NCBI RefSeq assembly: GCF_002305895.1
Contig: NZ_CP022203.1
Location: forward strand, 5,434,501 to 5,498,500
From: Corallococcus macrosporus DSM 14697
Lineage (GTDB): Bacteria > Myxococcota > Myxococcia > Myxococcales > Myxococcaceae
Reading direction: 5' to 3'
DNA length: 64,000 nt
Position 1 is the stretch's first letter. Every line of letters begins with the position of its first letter. A program made the position numbers and the translations under genes. Below are positions 1-9,721 of the stretch, one piece after another. The notes below the pieces were generated by a model. That model made no database searches. It saw only the letters and a program-made list of their open reading frames with translations, and was not told the origin of the DNA.

Positions 1-2255
1 TCCAGGGCTGGAGCCAGGTGCCGCGCGGCACGCCGCTCTTCGAGAGCCTCGTCGTCTTCGAGAACTACCCCGTGGAGGACTCGGTGCGGCAGGGCGCGGG
101 CGCGCTGGAGGTGCGCGACGTCACCGCCCAGGAGCGCACCAACTACCCGCTGACGCTCTCCGCCCACGCGGACAAGGAGCTGATGCTGAACCTGGACTTC
201 GAGTCTCCGCGCCTCGGCGTGGAGGCCATGGAGCGGCTGCTGGCGCAGCTCCAGATTGTCCTGGTGGGCATCCTCGACGCGGAGGACAAGCGCCTGTGGG
301 AGCTGTCGCTGCTCACGCACGAGGCGCGCCGCGAGGTGCTGTTCGACTGGAACGACACGCGTGTCCCCGGGCTGGGTGCCTGCCTCCACGAGCTGTTCGA
401 GGCCCAGGCGCGGCGGACGCCGGACGCCATCGCCGTGGTGGCGCCGGAGGCGGGCTCGCTCACCTACGGGCAGCTCGACGCGAAGGCGAACCAGCTCGCG
501 CACCACCTGCGTGCCCGGGGCATTGGCCCCGAGGTGCTGGTGGGCGTGTGCCTGGAGCGGACCCCCGAGCTGCTGGTGGCGCTGCTGGGCATCCTCAAGG
601 CGGGCGGCGCCTACGTCCCGCTCGACCCCACCTACCCGGCTGAACGCCTGGCGCGCATGGCCTCCGAGGCCCGGCTGTCGCTGCTGCTCACCCAGCAGTC
701 CCTGGTGGAGGCCTTCGCCAACCCCGAGGTGTCCCTCTACCTGCTGGACACGGAGGCACCGGCGCGCGCCGCGCTGTCCCCGCAGGCGCCCACGCGGCTC
801 ACCACGCCCGACGGGCTGGCCTACGTCGTCTTCACCTCCGGCTCCACGGGCACGCCCAAGGGGGTGATGGTCTCCCACCGGAGCTGGGCCAACGCGTACC
901 TGGGCTGGGAGCGGAGCTACGGCCTGCGCGAGCACTGCCGCGGCCATCTCCAGATGGCCAGCTTCTCCTTCGACGTGTTCGCGGGCGACCTGTCCCGCGC
1001 GCTGTGCTCGGGCGGCAAGCTGGTGTTGTGCCCGCGGGAGTGGCTGCTCGAACCACCTCGGCTACTCGCGCTGATGAAGGAGCAGGCCGTGGACTGCGCG
1101 GAGTTCGTCCCCGCCGTGCTGCGCGGGCTGCTCCAGCACCTGGAGGAGACGGGCCAGAAGCTGGACTTCATGCGCGTCCTCGTGGCGGGCTCCGACGCCT
1201 GGTACGTGAACGAGTACCACCGGCTCCAGGCCGTCATTGGCGACGACACGCGGCTCATCAACTCGTACGGCGTCAGCGAGGCCACCATCGACAGCACGTG
1301 GTTCGAGAGCGGCGAGCTGGGCCTCGCCGAGACGCAGCTCGTCCCCATTGGCCGGCCCTTCGCGAACAACCGGCTCTACGTGTTGGACGCGCACCAGCAG
1401 CCGGTGCCCGCGGGCATCGCGGGCGAGCTCTTCATCGGCGGCGAGGGCGTGGCGCGGGGCTACTGCCGCCGTCCCGACCTGACGGCGGAGCGCTTCGTGC
1501 CCGACCCGTTCTCCACCGAGCCCGGCGCGCGGCTCTACCGCACGGGCGACCGCGCGCGGTATCTCTACAGCGGGGACCTGGAGTTCCTCGGCCGCGCGGA
1601 CACACAGGTGAAGCTGCGTGGCTTCCGCGTGGAGCTGGGCGAAATCGAGTCGGCGCTCGGCAAGCACCCGGCCGTCCAGGGCGCGGTGGTGCTGCTGCGC
1701 GAGGACCCGGGGACGCCGCGCCGGCTCGTCGCGTACGTGGTGGGGCCGGACCTCCACGACACGGCGGTGCTCCGCGACCACCTGCGAGAGCGGCTGCCGG
1801 ACTACATGGTGCCCGCCGTCTTCGTCCGGCTGGAGGCCATCCCCCTCAGCCCGAATGGCAAGGTGGACCGCAAGGCCTTCCCGGCGCCGGACGCGGCGCA
1901 GCGCACGGGCGAGCAGCAGCTCGTCGAGCCCCGCTCGGAGACGGAGGCGAGCCTGCTCACGCTCTGGAAGGAGGTGCTGGGCCTGACGTCGCTGGGCGTC
2001 ACGGACGACTTCTTCGACGTGGGCGGGCACTCGCTGCTGGCCACGCAGATCATCTCGCGCACCAACGCGATGTTCCAGGTGACGCTGCCGCTGCGGGTCC
2101 TCTTCGAGAACCCCACCATCGCGGGGCTGGCGGAGCAGGTGGTGCTCTCGCAGTTGGAGGGCGTGGACGAAGCCGCGCTGGCCTCCGCCATGGAGGAGGT
2201 CGGCGACCTGTCGGACGCGGACCTGGCGAAGCTCCTGGAGGGGACGAATGAGTGA
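1..2255 (+). CDS. Nonribosomal peptide synthetase, 3' part (C-end, A, PCP)
   Basis: The gene enters the window already open; the frame runs from base 3 without a stop, and the first residues (WSQVPRGTPLFESLVVFENYP) are the end of a condensation-type domain. A complete adenylation domain follows, with core motifs LTYGQL, LKAGGAYVPLDP, YVVFTSGSTGTPKG, NSYGVSEATI, RLYRTGD, GRADTQVKLRGFRVELGEIE and NGKVDRK. A carrier domain comes next, with the phosphopantetheine serine in GGHSLL (codon at 2031). By-eye alignment to GrsA gives the pocket code DVGELASIDK, 8 of 10 positions shared with the ornithine code DVGEIGSIDK, so a basic residue is inferred. The acidic tail (EEVGDLSDADLAKLLEG) looks like a docking helix. 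The stop overlaps the start of the next NRPS by 8 bases. It acts in the cytosol in an assembly line. Confidence 0.93.
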   Translation, partial: QGWSQVPRGTPLFESLVVFENYPVEDSVRQGAGALEVRDVTAQERTNYPLTLSAHADKELMLNLDFESPRLGVEAMERLLAQLQIVLVGILDAEDKRLWELSLLTHEARREVLFDWNDTRVPGLGACLHELFEAQARRTPDAIAVVAPEAGSLTYGQLDAKANQLAHHLRARGIGPEVLVGVCLERTPELLVALLGILKAGGAYVPLDPTYPAERLARMASEARLSLLLTQQSLVEAFANPEVSLYLLDTEAPARAALSPQAPTRLTTPDGLAYVVFTSGSTGTPKGVMVSHRSWANAYLGWERSYGLREHCRGHLQMASFSFDVFAGDLSRALCSGGKLVLCPREWLLEPPRLLALMKEQAVDCAEFVPAVLRGLLQHLEETGQKLDFMRVLVAGSDAWYVNEYHRLQAVIGDDTRLINSYGVSEATIDSTWFESGELGLAETQLVPIGRPFANNRLYVLDAHQQPVPAGIAGELFIGGEGVARGYCRRPDLTAERFVPDPFSTEPGARLYRTGDRARYLYSGDLEFLGRADTQVKLRGFRVELGEIESALGKHPAVQGAVVLLREDPGTPRRLVAYVVGPDLHDTAVLRDHLRERLPDYMVPAVFVRLEAIPLSPNGKVDRKAFPAPDAAQRTGEQQLVEPRSETEASLLTLWKEVLGLTSLGVTDDFFDVGGHSLLATQIISRTNAMFQVTLPLRVLFENPTIAGLAEQVVLSQLEGVDEAALASAMEEVGDLSDADLAKLLEGTNE

Positions 2256-5200
2256 GCTGCTCAAGAAGCTCGCGGGCCTTCCCCCCGAGAAGCGCGAGGC
2301 CATCCTCAAGAAGCTGCGCCAGCAGAACGTGGTCGCCGCGCCGAAGGAGGAGGCCCGCGCGCCCGGCATCCCGCGCGTGTCCCGGGAGCAGCCGCTGCCG
2401 CTCTCCTTCCCGCAGCGCCGGCTCTGGTTCCTGGACCAGTTCGAGCCCGGCACGCCCGCCTACAACATCCCGGAGTTCGTGCGCCTCACGGGGCCGCTCC
2501 ACGTCCCCTCCCTGGAGCGGGCGCTGAACGAGGTCATCCGGCGCCATGAGGTGCTGCGGACGACGTTCGTCGCGGAGGACGGCGAGCCCCGGCAGCGCAT
2601 CCTCCCGGCGCTGACGCTGTCCCTGGGCGTGCTGGACCTGAGCTACCTGCCCGGCGCCAGGCGCGAGCCGCTGTGTCAGGAGCTGGCGCTCCAGCTCGCG
2701 GGGACGTCCTTCGACCTCGCCGCGGGCCCGCTGCTCCACGCGAGGCTCGTCCGCATGGGCGAGGAGGACCACGTCCTCCTGCTGGTGGTGCACCACATCG
2801 TGTCGGACGGCTGGTCCACCGGCATCTTCATCCAGGAGCTGACGGCGCTCTACGCCGCCTTCTCGCGGGACAAGCCGTCACCGCTGCCGGAGCTGCCGCT
2901 CCAGTATGCGGACTTCGCGGCCTGGCAGCAGCAGTGGATGCAGGGCGATGTGCTGACTGCCCAGCTCGACTACTGGCGCCGCCAGCTCGAAGGCAGCGAC
3001 AGCGCGCTCATGCTGCCCACGGACCGGCCGCGGCCTCGCGTCCGCACCTACGCGGGCGGCAAGCAGGGCTTCCAGGTGGACCCCGGCGTGGCCCAGCACC
3101 TGAAGGCGCTGGGGACGCAGGAGAAGGCGTCGCTCTACATGGTGCTGCTGGCGGCGCTCCAGACGCTGCTCCACCGCTACACGCGTGAGCCGCGCGTCAG
3201 CGTGGGCACGTACATCGCGAACCGGAACCGGACTGAGGTGGAGCCGCTCATCGGCTTCTTCCTCAACACGCTGGTCATGCGCACGGGGCTCGAGGGCAAC
3301 CCCAGCTTCCGGGAGCTGCTGCGGCGCGTGGTGGACGTGACGCTGGGGGCCTACGCCCACCAGGACATCCCGTTCGAGAAGCTGCTGGAGGAGCTGGCCC
3401 CGTCGCGAGACACCAGCCACTCTCCCTTCTTCCAGGTGATGCTGGTGCTGCAGAACACGCCCACGCCGCCCGCGGAGCTGGGCGCGCTGCGCATGGAGTC
3501 CTTCAGCGTCTCCGGTGAAGCCTTCGCCCAGTTCGATTTGACGCTCTGGTTCTCCGAGGAGGCCGGAGGGCTGCAAGGCATCTGGGAGTACAACCGGGAC
3601 CTCTTCGACGCCGCCACCGTGGAGCGGATGGTCGCCCACTTCCAGACGCTGCTCGCGGGCATCGCTTCGAATCCGGGCCAGCGGCTCCTGGACCTGCCGC
3701 TGCTCCCCGCAAGCGAGCGCCAGCGCATCCTGCGTGAATGGAACCAGGCCCGGCTCGACGTGCCCGCGGGCACCTGCCTCCATCACCTCATCGAGGCGCA
3801 CGCGGCGCGAACGCCCGGCGCCATCGCCGTCACGGACGCCGAGCGCCGGCTCACCTATGCGGAGCTGAACGCCCGGGCCAACCAACTGGCGCACCACCTC
3901 CGCGCCATGGGCGTGGGCCCGGAGCGCATCACCGGCGTCTTCCTGGACCGCTCCGTGGACATGGTGGTGGCGGTGCTCGCCGTGCTCAAGGCGGGCGGCG
4001 CCTACGTGCCGCTGGACCCGTCGTATCCACCCGAGCGCACGGCGTTGATGCTCGAGGACAGCCGGCCCGCGGTGCTCGTCACCCGCCAGGCGCTGGCGGC
4101 GCTCCTCCCCGCGCCGCTGCCGCCGGTGGTGCGCATCGACACGGACGCGGAGGCCATCGCCGCGCGGCCCGCCACCACCCCCGAGGGCGGCGCGAGCCCC
4201 GAGCACCTGGCCTACGTCGTCTACACGTCCGGCTCCACGGGCCGCCCCAAGGGCGTGATGATTTCGCACCGGAGCTTCACCAACGCCTTCCTCGCGTGGG
4301 AGCGCGACTACCGGCTCCCCGAGCTGCGCGCGCACCTCCAGATGGCGAGCTTCTCCTTCGACGTGTTCTCCGGCGACCTCGCCCGGGCGCTCGGCTCGGG
4401 GAAGACGTTGGTGCTCTGCCCTCGAGACTGGTTGCTGGAGCCCGAGAAGCTCTACGGGCTGATGCGGCGCGAGCAGGTGGACGCGGGCGAGTTCGTCCCC
4501 GCCGTGGTCCGCCTGTTGATGGGGCACCTCCAGGAGCGCGGGCTCCGCCTGGACTTCATGCGGCTGCTCATCGTCGGCTCGGACACCTGGGACATGCGCG
4601 AGTACCACCAGCTCCGAGGCCTGTGCGGCCCGGACACCCGGCTGGTCAGCTCCTACGGCCTGAGCGAAGCCACCATCGACAGCACGTACTTCGAGCAGCC
4701 CGAGCCCACGCCCAGCGAACAGATTGTTCCCATTGGCCGCCCCTTCGCCAACTCGCGGATGTACCTGCTGGACGCCGCGATGCAGCCGGTGCCCATCGGC
4801 ATCCCAGGCGAGCTGTTCGTGGGAGGAGAAGGCCTCGCGCGTGGTTACTCAGGGCAGCCGACCCTGACCGCCGAACGCTTCGTGCCCGACCCGTTCAGCG
4901 CCACGCCGGGCGCGCGGCTGTACCGGACGGGCGACCTGGCGCGCTACATGGCGGACGGCACCCTCGCCTTCATCGGCCGCAACGACACGCAGGTGAAGCT
5001 CCGCGGCCATCGCATCGAGCTGGATGAAATCAAGGCGAAGCTCCTGGAGCATCCGGCGGTCCAGTCCGTGGAGCTGCTCGTCCATGAGGACGCGGGCAAC
5101 AAGCAGCTCGTGGCCTACCTCACGCTCACCGCGCGGGACGCGGCCTCGGCGGACGACTTGCGACAGCACCTCAAGAAGCACCTGCCGCCGTACATGGTGC

Positions 5201-6408
5201 CCGCGGCCTTCGTCATCCTGGACGCCTTCCCGCTCACGCCCAACGGCAAGGTGGACCGGAAGGCGCTGCCCGCGCCGGTCAGCGTCCGCCGCGACGCGCA
5301 GGAGGGCTATGTGGCCCCACGCGACGACGTGGAGACACGGCTCGCGGCCCTCTGGGAGGAGCTGCTGTCGGTGCGTCCCATCGGCGTGCACGACAACTTC
5401 TTCGACCAGGGCGGCCACTCGCTGCTGGCCGTCCGGCTGATGGTGCGCATCCGCGAGCAGTTCGGCCGCGCCCTCCCGCTGTCGGTCCTCTTCCAGAACC
5501 CCGCGCTGGAGCAGCTCGCGAAGGCGCTCCAGGAAGAAGCCGCGCCTCGGCCGTGGTCGCCGTTGGTGACGCTCCAGGCAGGCGGTGACCGCCCCGCGCT
5601 GTTCTGCGTGCCAGGTGCCGGTGGCAATGCCGTCTATCTCCGCGAGCTGGCGCAATCCCTGGGCCCCACCCTGCCCGTGCATGCCTTCCAGGCAAGAGGA
5701 CTGGATGGACGCGCGGAGCCGCACCGCTCCGTCGAGGAGATGGCGGCGTGCTACGTGGCGGCGCTCAGGCAGGTGCAACCCCAGGGCCCCTACCACCTGC
5801 TGGGCCACTCCTTCGGAAGCTGGGTCGCCTTCGAGATGGCGCAGCAGCTCCGGAAGCAGGGCGAGACAATCGCCTTCCTGGGCATCCTCAACACCACCGT
5901 CCCCGTGAACGAGGTGCCACCAACCGAGGCGCCCGCGCTCGACGACGCCGACTGGATGGCGTCCGTCGCGAGCACCGCGGGCCGGCTCTACGGCGTGAAC
6001 CTGGACGTCTCCGCCGAGGCGCTGCGGCCCCTGTCCGCGGAAGCGCGTCGCGAGCTCCTGACGCGCCGCTTGGTGCAAGCGGGCCTCCTTCCCGAGGGCG
6101 CGGACAGCCAGCAGGTGCAGGGCTTCATCGACGTCTACAAGGCCGCGTACCAGATTGACTACGTCCCCCGGGACACCCTCCCCGTGCCGGTCGCCCTCTT
6201 CCGGGCCCAGGAGCGGCACGAGGAGGACGGCATCGTCCCCGAGTCCTTCACCGGCGATCCGACCTGGGGCTGGGGCCGCCACGCCTCCGAAGCCGTCACG
6301 CCCGTGACGGTGCCCGGAGACCACATGACGATGCTGGCCGCGCCGCACGTCCAGGTGCTGGCGGAGCACGTGCGCCAGGGGCTCCTCCGGGCCGGAGCCC
6401 GTCAATGA
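2248..6408 (+). CDS. Terminal nonribosomal peptide synthetase module (C-A-PCP-TE)
   Basis: This 1386-residue protein is a complete terminating module. A charged N-terminal helix (about 1-40) could dock to the upstream NRPS. The condensation domain (about 45-480) has SFPQRRLWFLDQ and the catalytic HHIVSDG at 182-188, and looks like an LCL type. The adenylation domain spans about 505-1010, with YVVYTSGSTGRPKG near 655-670. Its pocket code reads DVGELVSIDK, again ornithine-like. The carrier serine is Ser1058 (GGHSL). A type I thioesterase occupies about 1110-1386, with nucleophile Ser1188 in GHSFGS and a late GDH histidine, and would release the peptide by hydrolysis or cyclisation. The ATG is coupled to the upstream stop and the MFS gene overlaps its end by 4 bases, so these are one operon. 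Confidence 0.96.
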   Translation: MSELLKKLAGLPPEKREAILKKLRQQNVVAAPKEEARAPGIPRVSREQPLPLSFPQRRLWFLDQFEPGTPAYNIPEFVRLTGPLHVPSLERALNEVIRRHEVLRTTFVAEDGEPRQRILPALTLSLGVLDLSYLPGARREPLCQELALQLAGTSFDLAAGPLLHARLVRMGEEDHVLLLVVHHIVSDGWSTGIFIQELTALYAAFSRDKPSPLPELPLQYADFAAWQQQWMQGDVLTAQLDYWRRQLEGSDSALMLPTDRPRPRVRTYAGGKQGFQVDPGVAQHLKALGTQEKASLYMVLLAALQTLLHRYTREPRVSVGTYIANRNRTEVEPLIGFFLNTLVMRTGLEGNPSFRELLRRVVDVTLGAYAHQDIPFEKLLEELAPSRDTSHSPFFQVMLVLQNTPTPPAELGALRMESFSVSGEAFAQFDLTLWFSEEAGGLQGIWEYNRDLFDAATVERMVAHFQTLLAGIASNPGQRLLDLPLLPASERQRILREWNQARLDVPAGTCLHHLIEAHAARTPGAIAVTDAERRLTYAELNARANQLAHHLRAMGVGPERITGVFLDRSVDMVVAVLAVLKAGGAYVPLDPSYPPERTALMLEDSRPAVLVTRQALAALLPAPLPPVVRIDTDAEAIAARPATTPEGGASPEHLAYVVYTSGSTGRPKGVMISHRSFTNAFLAWERDYRLPELRAHLQMASFSFDVFSGDLARALGSGKTLVLCPRDWLLEPEKLYGLMRREQVDAGEFVPAVVRLLMGHLQERGLRLDFMRLLIVGSDTWDMREYHQLRGLCGPDTRLVSSYGLSEATIDSTYFEQPEPTPSEQIVPIGRPFANSRMYLLDAAMQPVPIGIPGELFVGGEGLARGYSGQPTLTAERFVPDPFSATPGARLYRTGDLARYMADGTLAFIGRNDTQVKLRGHRIELDEIKAKLLEHPAVQSVELLVHEDAGNKQLVAYLTLTARDAASADDLRQHLKKHLPPYMVPAAFVILDAFPLTPNGKVDRKALPAPVSVRRDAQEGYVAPRDDVETRLAALWEELLSVRPIGVHDNFFDQGGHSLLAVRLMVRIREQFGRALPLSVLFQNPALEQLAKALQEEAAPRPWSPLVTLQAGGDRPALFCVPGAGGNAVYLRELAQSLGPTLPVHAFQARGLDGRAEPHRSVEEMAACYVAALRQVQPQGPYHLLGHSFGSWVAFEMAQQLRKQGETIAFLGILNTTVPVNEVPPTEAPALDDADWMASVASTAGRLYGVNLDVSAEALRPLSAEARRELLTRRLVQAGLLPEGADSQQVQGFIDVYKAAYQIDYVPRDTLPVPVALFRAQERHEEDGIVPESFTGDPTWGWGRHASEAVTPVTVPGDHMTMLAAPHVQVLAEHVRQGLLRAGARQ

Positions 6409-7733
6409 CGGCGGCTCCGTCCTTCCCCCTGAAGTCCGCCGTCGCCATCTGGCTGGGACAGGTGCTGTCCCTGCTGGGCTCGGGGCTGACGAGCTTCGCG
6501 CTCGGCGTGTGGACGTACAAGACGACGGGGGATGTGACGCAGTACGCGCTGGTCATGCTCGCCGCGACCTTGCCTGGCATCCTGCTCGGGCCGGTGGCCG
6601 GCGCGCTCGTGGACCGTTGGAACCGCCGCTGGGTGATGGTGCTCAGCGACACGGCCGCGGGATTGTCGAGCCTGGCGCTGGCGCTGCTGCTGTTCAACGG
6701 ACTGCTCCAACCCTGGCACGCCTACGTGACGACGGCCGTCGTGTCCACGGCGAGCGCGTTCCAGCAGCCCGCCTTCGCCGTGCTCGTCTCCACCGTGGTG
6801 CCGCAGCAGCACCTGGGACGGGCCAACGGGCTGGTGCAGGTCGGGCTCGCGTTCTCACAGCTCGTGGCGCCCCTGTTGAGCGCCACCCTGCTGGAGGTCA
6901 TCGAGCTCAAGGGCATCCTGCTCATCGACGCGACCACCCTCGTGCTCGGCACGCTGCCCCTGCTGCTGGCGCGCATCTCCCGGGAGCACCTGGTGTCGTC
7001 CTCCGGCGAGGCGCACCCGTCCCTGCTGGAGTCCGTCCGGGCGGGCGGCGCCTACCTGCGCGCGTCACCGGGGCTGCTGGCGCTCATCGGCTTCCTCGCG
7101 GTCAGCAACTTCCTGACCGGCACGGTGGAGGTCCTCGTCACGCCGCTGGTCCTGTCCTTCGCGGACGTGCGGACGCTGGGCGCGCTCACCACGGCCGGGG
7201 GGGTGGGCATGTTGGGAGGGAGCGTCCTCATCAGCGCCTGGGGCGGCCCCAAGCGGTTGGTGCATGGCGTGCTCGGGTTCCAGTTCACCTGTGGGCTCGC
7301 GCTCGTCTGTGTCGGGCTGGCCACCGCCGTCCCCGTGCTGGCGGGCGTCGCCTTCGCGTTCTTCTTCGGCCTCCCCATCATCAACGGCGCCAGCCAGGCG
7401 CTCCTCCAGCGCATCGTGCCGCTGGCGCTGCGGGGCCGTGTCTTCGCCTTCACCGGCACCATCACCGGCGCCATGTTGCCGTTGGCGTATTCCATATCCG
7501 GGCCGCTGGCGGACCACGTCTTCGAGCCGGCCATGGCCTCGGGAGGAAGCCTCGTCCCGCTGCTGGGCCCCCTGCTCGGTGAGGGCCCAGGCCGAGGCAT
7601 CGCCTTGATGTTCGTCATCGCGGGAGCGCTGTCGCTCCTGCTGACGCTGCTGTCCACGCTCTACCGGCCGCTGCGTGAGCTGGAGGCGCCCCTTCCGGAC
7701 GCGCCTTCCGCCGCGCCGGCGATGAACCCCTGA
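6405..7733 (+). CDS. MFS exporter of the NRPS cluster
   Basis: A 442-residue integral membrane protein with about ten to twelve hydrophobic segments from residue 10 on. It has an MFS loop motif GALVDRWNRRW after the second segment (about 65-75) and resembles the macrolide-efflux/transmembrane secretion effector branch of the superfamily. It overlaps the NRPS stop by ATGA, so it is translationally coupled to the synthetase. Proton-driven export of the cluster product, which would also give self-resistance, is the natural reading from context. Substrate identity cannot be seen in the sequence. The C-terminal 20 residues are proline and acidic rich and probably cytosolic. Confidence 0.88.
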   Translation: MTAAPSFPLKSAVAIWLGQVLSLLGSGLTSFALGVWTYKTTGDVTQYALVMLAATLPGILLGPVAGALVDRWNRRWVMVLSDTAAGLSSLALALLLFNGLLQPWHAYVTTAVVSTASAFQQPAFAVLVSTVVPQQHLGRANGLVQVGLAFSQLVAPLLSATLLEVIELKGILLIDATTLVLGTLPLLLARISREHLVSSSGEAHPSLLESVRAGGAYLRASPGLLALIGFLAVSNFLTGTVEVLVTPLVLSFADVRTLGALTTAGGVGMLGGSVLISAWGGPKRLVHGVLGFQFTCGLALVCVGLATAVPVLAGVAFAFFFGLPIINGASQALLQRIVPLALRGRVFAFTGTITGAMLPLAYSISGPLADHVFEPAMASGGSLVPLLGPLLGEGPGRGIALMFVIAGALSLLLTLLSTLYRPLRELEAPLPDAPSAAPAMNP

Positions 7734-7777
7734 TTGATACCCCACCCCGTTCCAGGTCTTCCTCAAGGAGCCCCGCC

Positions 7778-9508
7778 GTGCCGAGTCCCAGCCATTCCGT
7801 GCAGACCCTCACCGACCTGCTGCGCTGGCGCGCCTCGAACCAGCCCGAGGCCAACGCCTATACCTACCTCCAGGATGGAGAAGGCCAGGAACTCACCTGG
7901 ACCTATCGCGAGCTGGACCGCCAGGCCCGCGCCATCGCCGCGGCGCTCCAGGAGCACAAGGGCGCCGGTGAGCGGGCGCTGCTGCTGTATCCGCCGGGGC
8001 TCGACTACATCGCGGCGTTCTTCGGCAGCCTGTACGCGGGCGTCGCCGCGGTGCCGGCCTATCCGCCCGCGCAGCTCCAGGCCGTCAACCGCATCCTCTC
8101 CATCCTCCAGGACGCGAAGCCTCGCTTCGCGCTCACCACGCGCGAAATCCTGGAGAGCGTGAATGCGCTGGCGGACGCCTACCCGGTGCTGCGCGACATC
8201 CGCTGGATTGCCACGGACGCGCTGGAGGAAGGACTGGAGGACGGCTGGAAGCGCCCGGCCATCACCGGCGATTCGCTGGCCTTCCTCCAGTACACCTCCG
8301 GCTCCACGTCGACGCCCAAGGGCGTGATGGTGCTGCACCGGAACCTGATGTCCAACGAGTCGATGATTCAGCAGGGCTTCAGCCACGACGAGCAGACGAC
8401 GGTGTGCGGCTGGCTGCCGCTGTACCACGACATGGGCCTCATCGGCACGGTGCTCCAGCCGATGTACATGGGCGTCCACTCCGTCGTGATGTCGCCCTGG
8501 TCCTTCCTGCAGCGGCCCATCCGCTGGCTGTCCGCCATCACGAAGTACCGCGCGACGACCAGCGGTGGTCCCAACTTCGCCTATGCGCTCTGCACGCGGA
8601 AGGTGAAGCCGGAGCAGCTCGCGTCGCTGGACCTGAGCTCCTGGCGCGTGGCCTTCAATGGCGCCGAGCCCGTGCGCGCGGAGACGCTGTCGCAGTTCGC
8701 GGACACCTTCGCGCCCGCGGGCTTCCGGCGGGAGGCCTTCTACCCCTGCTATGGGCTGGCGGAGGCGACGCTGTTCGTGTCGGGAGGCCTCGCCTCCGAA
8801 GTGCCACGCGGCCTCACCGTGGAAGCGGCGGCGCTGGAACAGAACCGCGTCGTGCCGGCGCAGCCGGGCCCGTCCACCTGGACCTTCGTCAGCGCCGGGC
8901 GAAGCTGGGGGGACTGCCTCATCCGCATCGTGAATCCGGAGACGCTGGTGGCCTGCGCCCCGAACGAGGTGGGCGAAATCTGGACGGCCGGTCCCCACGT
9001 CACCCACGGCTACTGGGGCCGCGAGGACACGAACGCGGAGACCTTCCAGGCCCGCATCCAGGGCAGCGAGGAAGGCCCCTTCCTGCGCACCGGCGACCTG
9101 GGCTTCATGATGGACGGCGAGCTGTACGTCACGGGCCGCATCAAGGACCTCATCATCGTCGACGGCCGGAACCACTACCCACAGGACATCGAGCTGACGG
9201 CCGAGCGCCAGCACGAGGCCCTGCGTCCCGGCTGCTCGGTGGCGTTCTCCGTCGACCACCCGGAGGGAGAGCGGCTGGTGGTGCTGGTGGAGGTCAACGC
9301 CCGCCACGCACCGGCCGACCCCGGCGCGGACGCGAGCGCGCTCCAGAAGACCCTCCGGCAGGCGGTGGCCGCCGCACACTCCGTGGATGTCCACGAGGTC
9401 GTCCTGCTCCAGCAGGGCGAGGTCCTCAAGACGTCCAGCGGCAAGGTCCAGCGGCGCGCGTGCAAGGCGAAGTACCAGGAGGGCAGCCTCCAGCGCTGGC
9501 CGGCGTAG
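7778..9508 (+). CDS. Fatty-acyl-AMP ligase (FAAL family)
   Basis: 576 residues, close to the usual FAAL length. ANL-superfamily motifs are clear: LQYTSGSTSTPKGVMV (about 170-185), GWLPLYHDMGLIG, YGLAEAT, RTGDLGFMMDGELYVTGR and IVDGRNHYPQDIE. The last two match fatty-acyl-AMP ligases better than acyl-CoA ligases. It would activate a fatty acid as acyl adenylate for transfer to a carrier protein. The GTG start is chosen because AAGGAG lies 7 bases upstream; the MFS stop is 44 bases away, so it is probably in the same operon. No carrier domain is fused, so the acyl acceptor must be an ACP or loading module outside the window. Context suggests lipo-initiation of the NRPS product. Confidence 0.88.
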   Translation: MPSPSHSVQTLTDLLRWRASNQPEANAYTYLQDGEGQELTWTYRELDRQARAIAAALQEHKGAGERALLLYPPGLDYIAAFFGSLYAGVAAVPAYPPAQLQAVNRILSILQDAKPRFALTTREILESVNALADAYPVLRDIRWIATDALEEGLEDGWKRPAITGDSLAFLQYTSGSTSTPKGVMVLHRNLMSNESMIQQGFSHDEQTTVCGWLPLYHDMGLIGTVLQPMYMGVHSVVMSPWSFLQRPIRWLSAITKYRATTSGGPNFAYALCTRKVKPEQLASLDLSSWRVAFNGAEPVRAETLSQFADTFAPAGFRREAFYPCYGLAEATLFVSGGLASEVPRGLTVEAAALEQNRVVPAQPGPSTWTFVSAGRSWGDCLIRIVNPETLVACAPNEVGEIWTAGPHVTHGYWGREDTNAETFQARIQGSEEGPFLRTGDLGFMMDGELYVTGRIKDLIIVDGRNHYPQDIELTAERQHEALRPGCSVAFSVDHPEGERLVVLVEVNARHAPADPGADASALQKTLRQAVAAAHSVDVHEVVLLQQGEVLKTSSGKVQRRACKAKYQEGSLQRWPA

Positions 9509-9529
9509 CGCGTCCGCGGCCCTGAAGCA

Positions 9530-9552
9530 GGCCCTCGCTACCGGCGAGGGCC
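9530..9552 (+). terminator. Hairpin after the NRPS operon
   Basis: Perfect 9-bp stem GGCCCTCGC/GCGAGGGCC with a 5-base loop, 21 bases after the fatty-acyl-AMP ligase stop. There is no clear U tract, so termination here is possible but not certain. Confidence 0.5.
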
Positions 9553-9721
9553 GTGGCTTGACCCGGACCTCCGGAATCGGCTCACCCGCGGACAGTCCGG
9601 GAGCGAATCGGACTCGCTGCCATGCTGGCGCCTTGTCTGCGCGCGCCGGCTGAGGCATCCGGTAGGAGGCGGGAGACAGCACCCGCGCTGCTTCCTGGAC
9701 ATCCCATCGGGTCCCCGCGAC

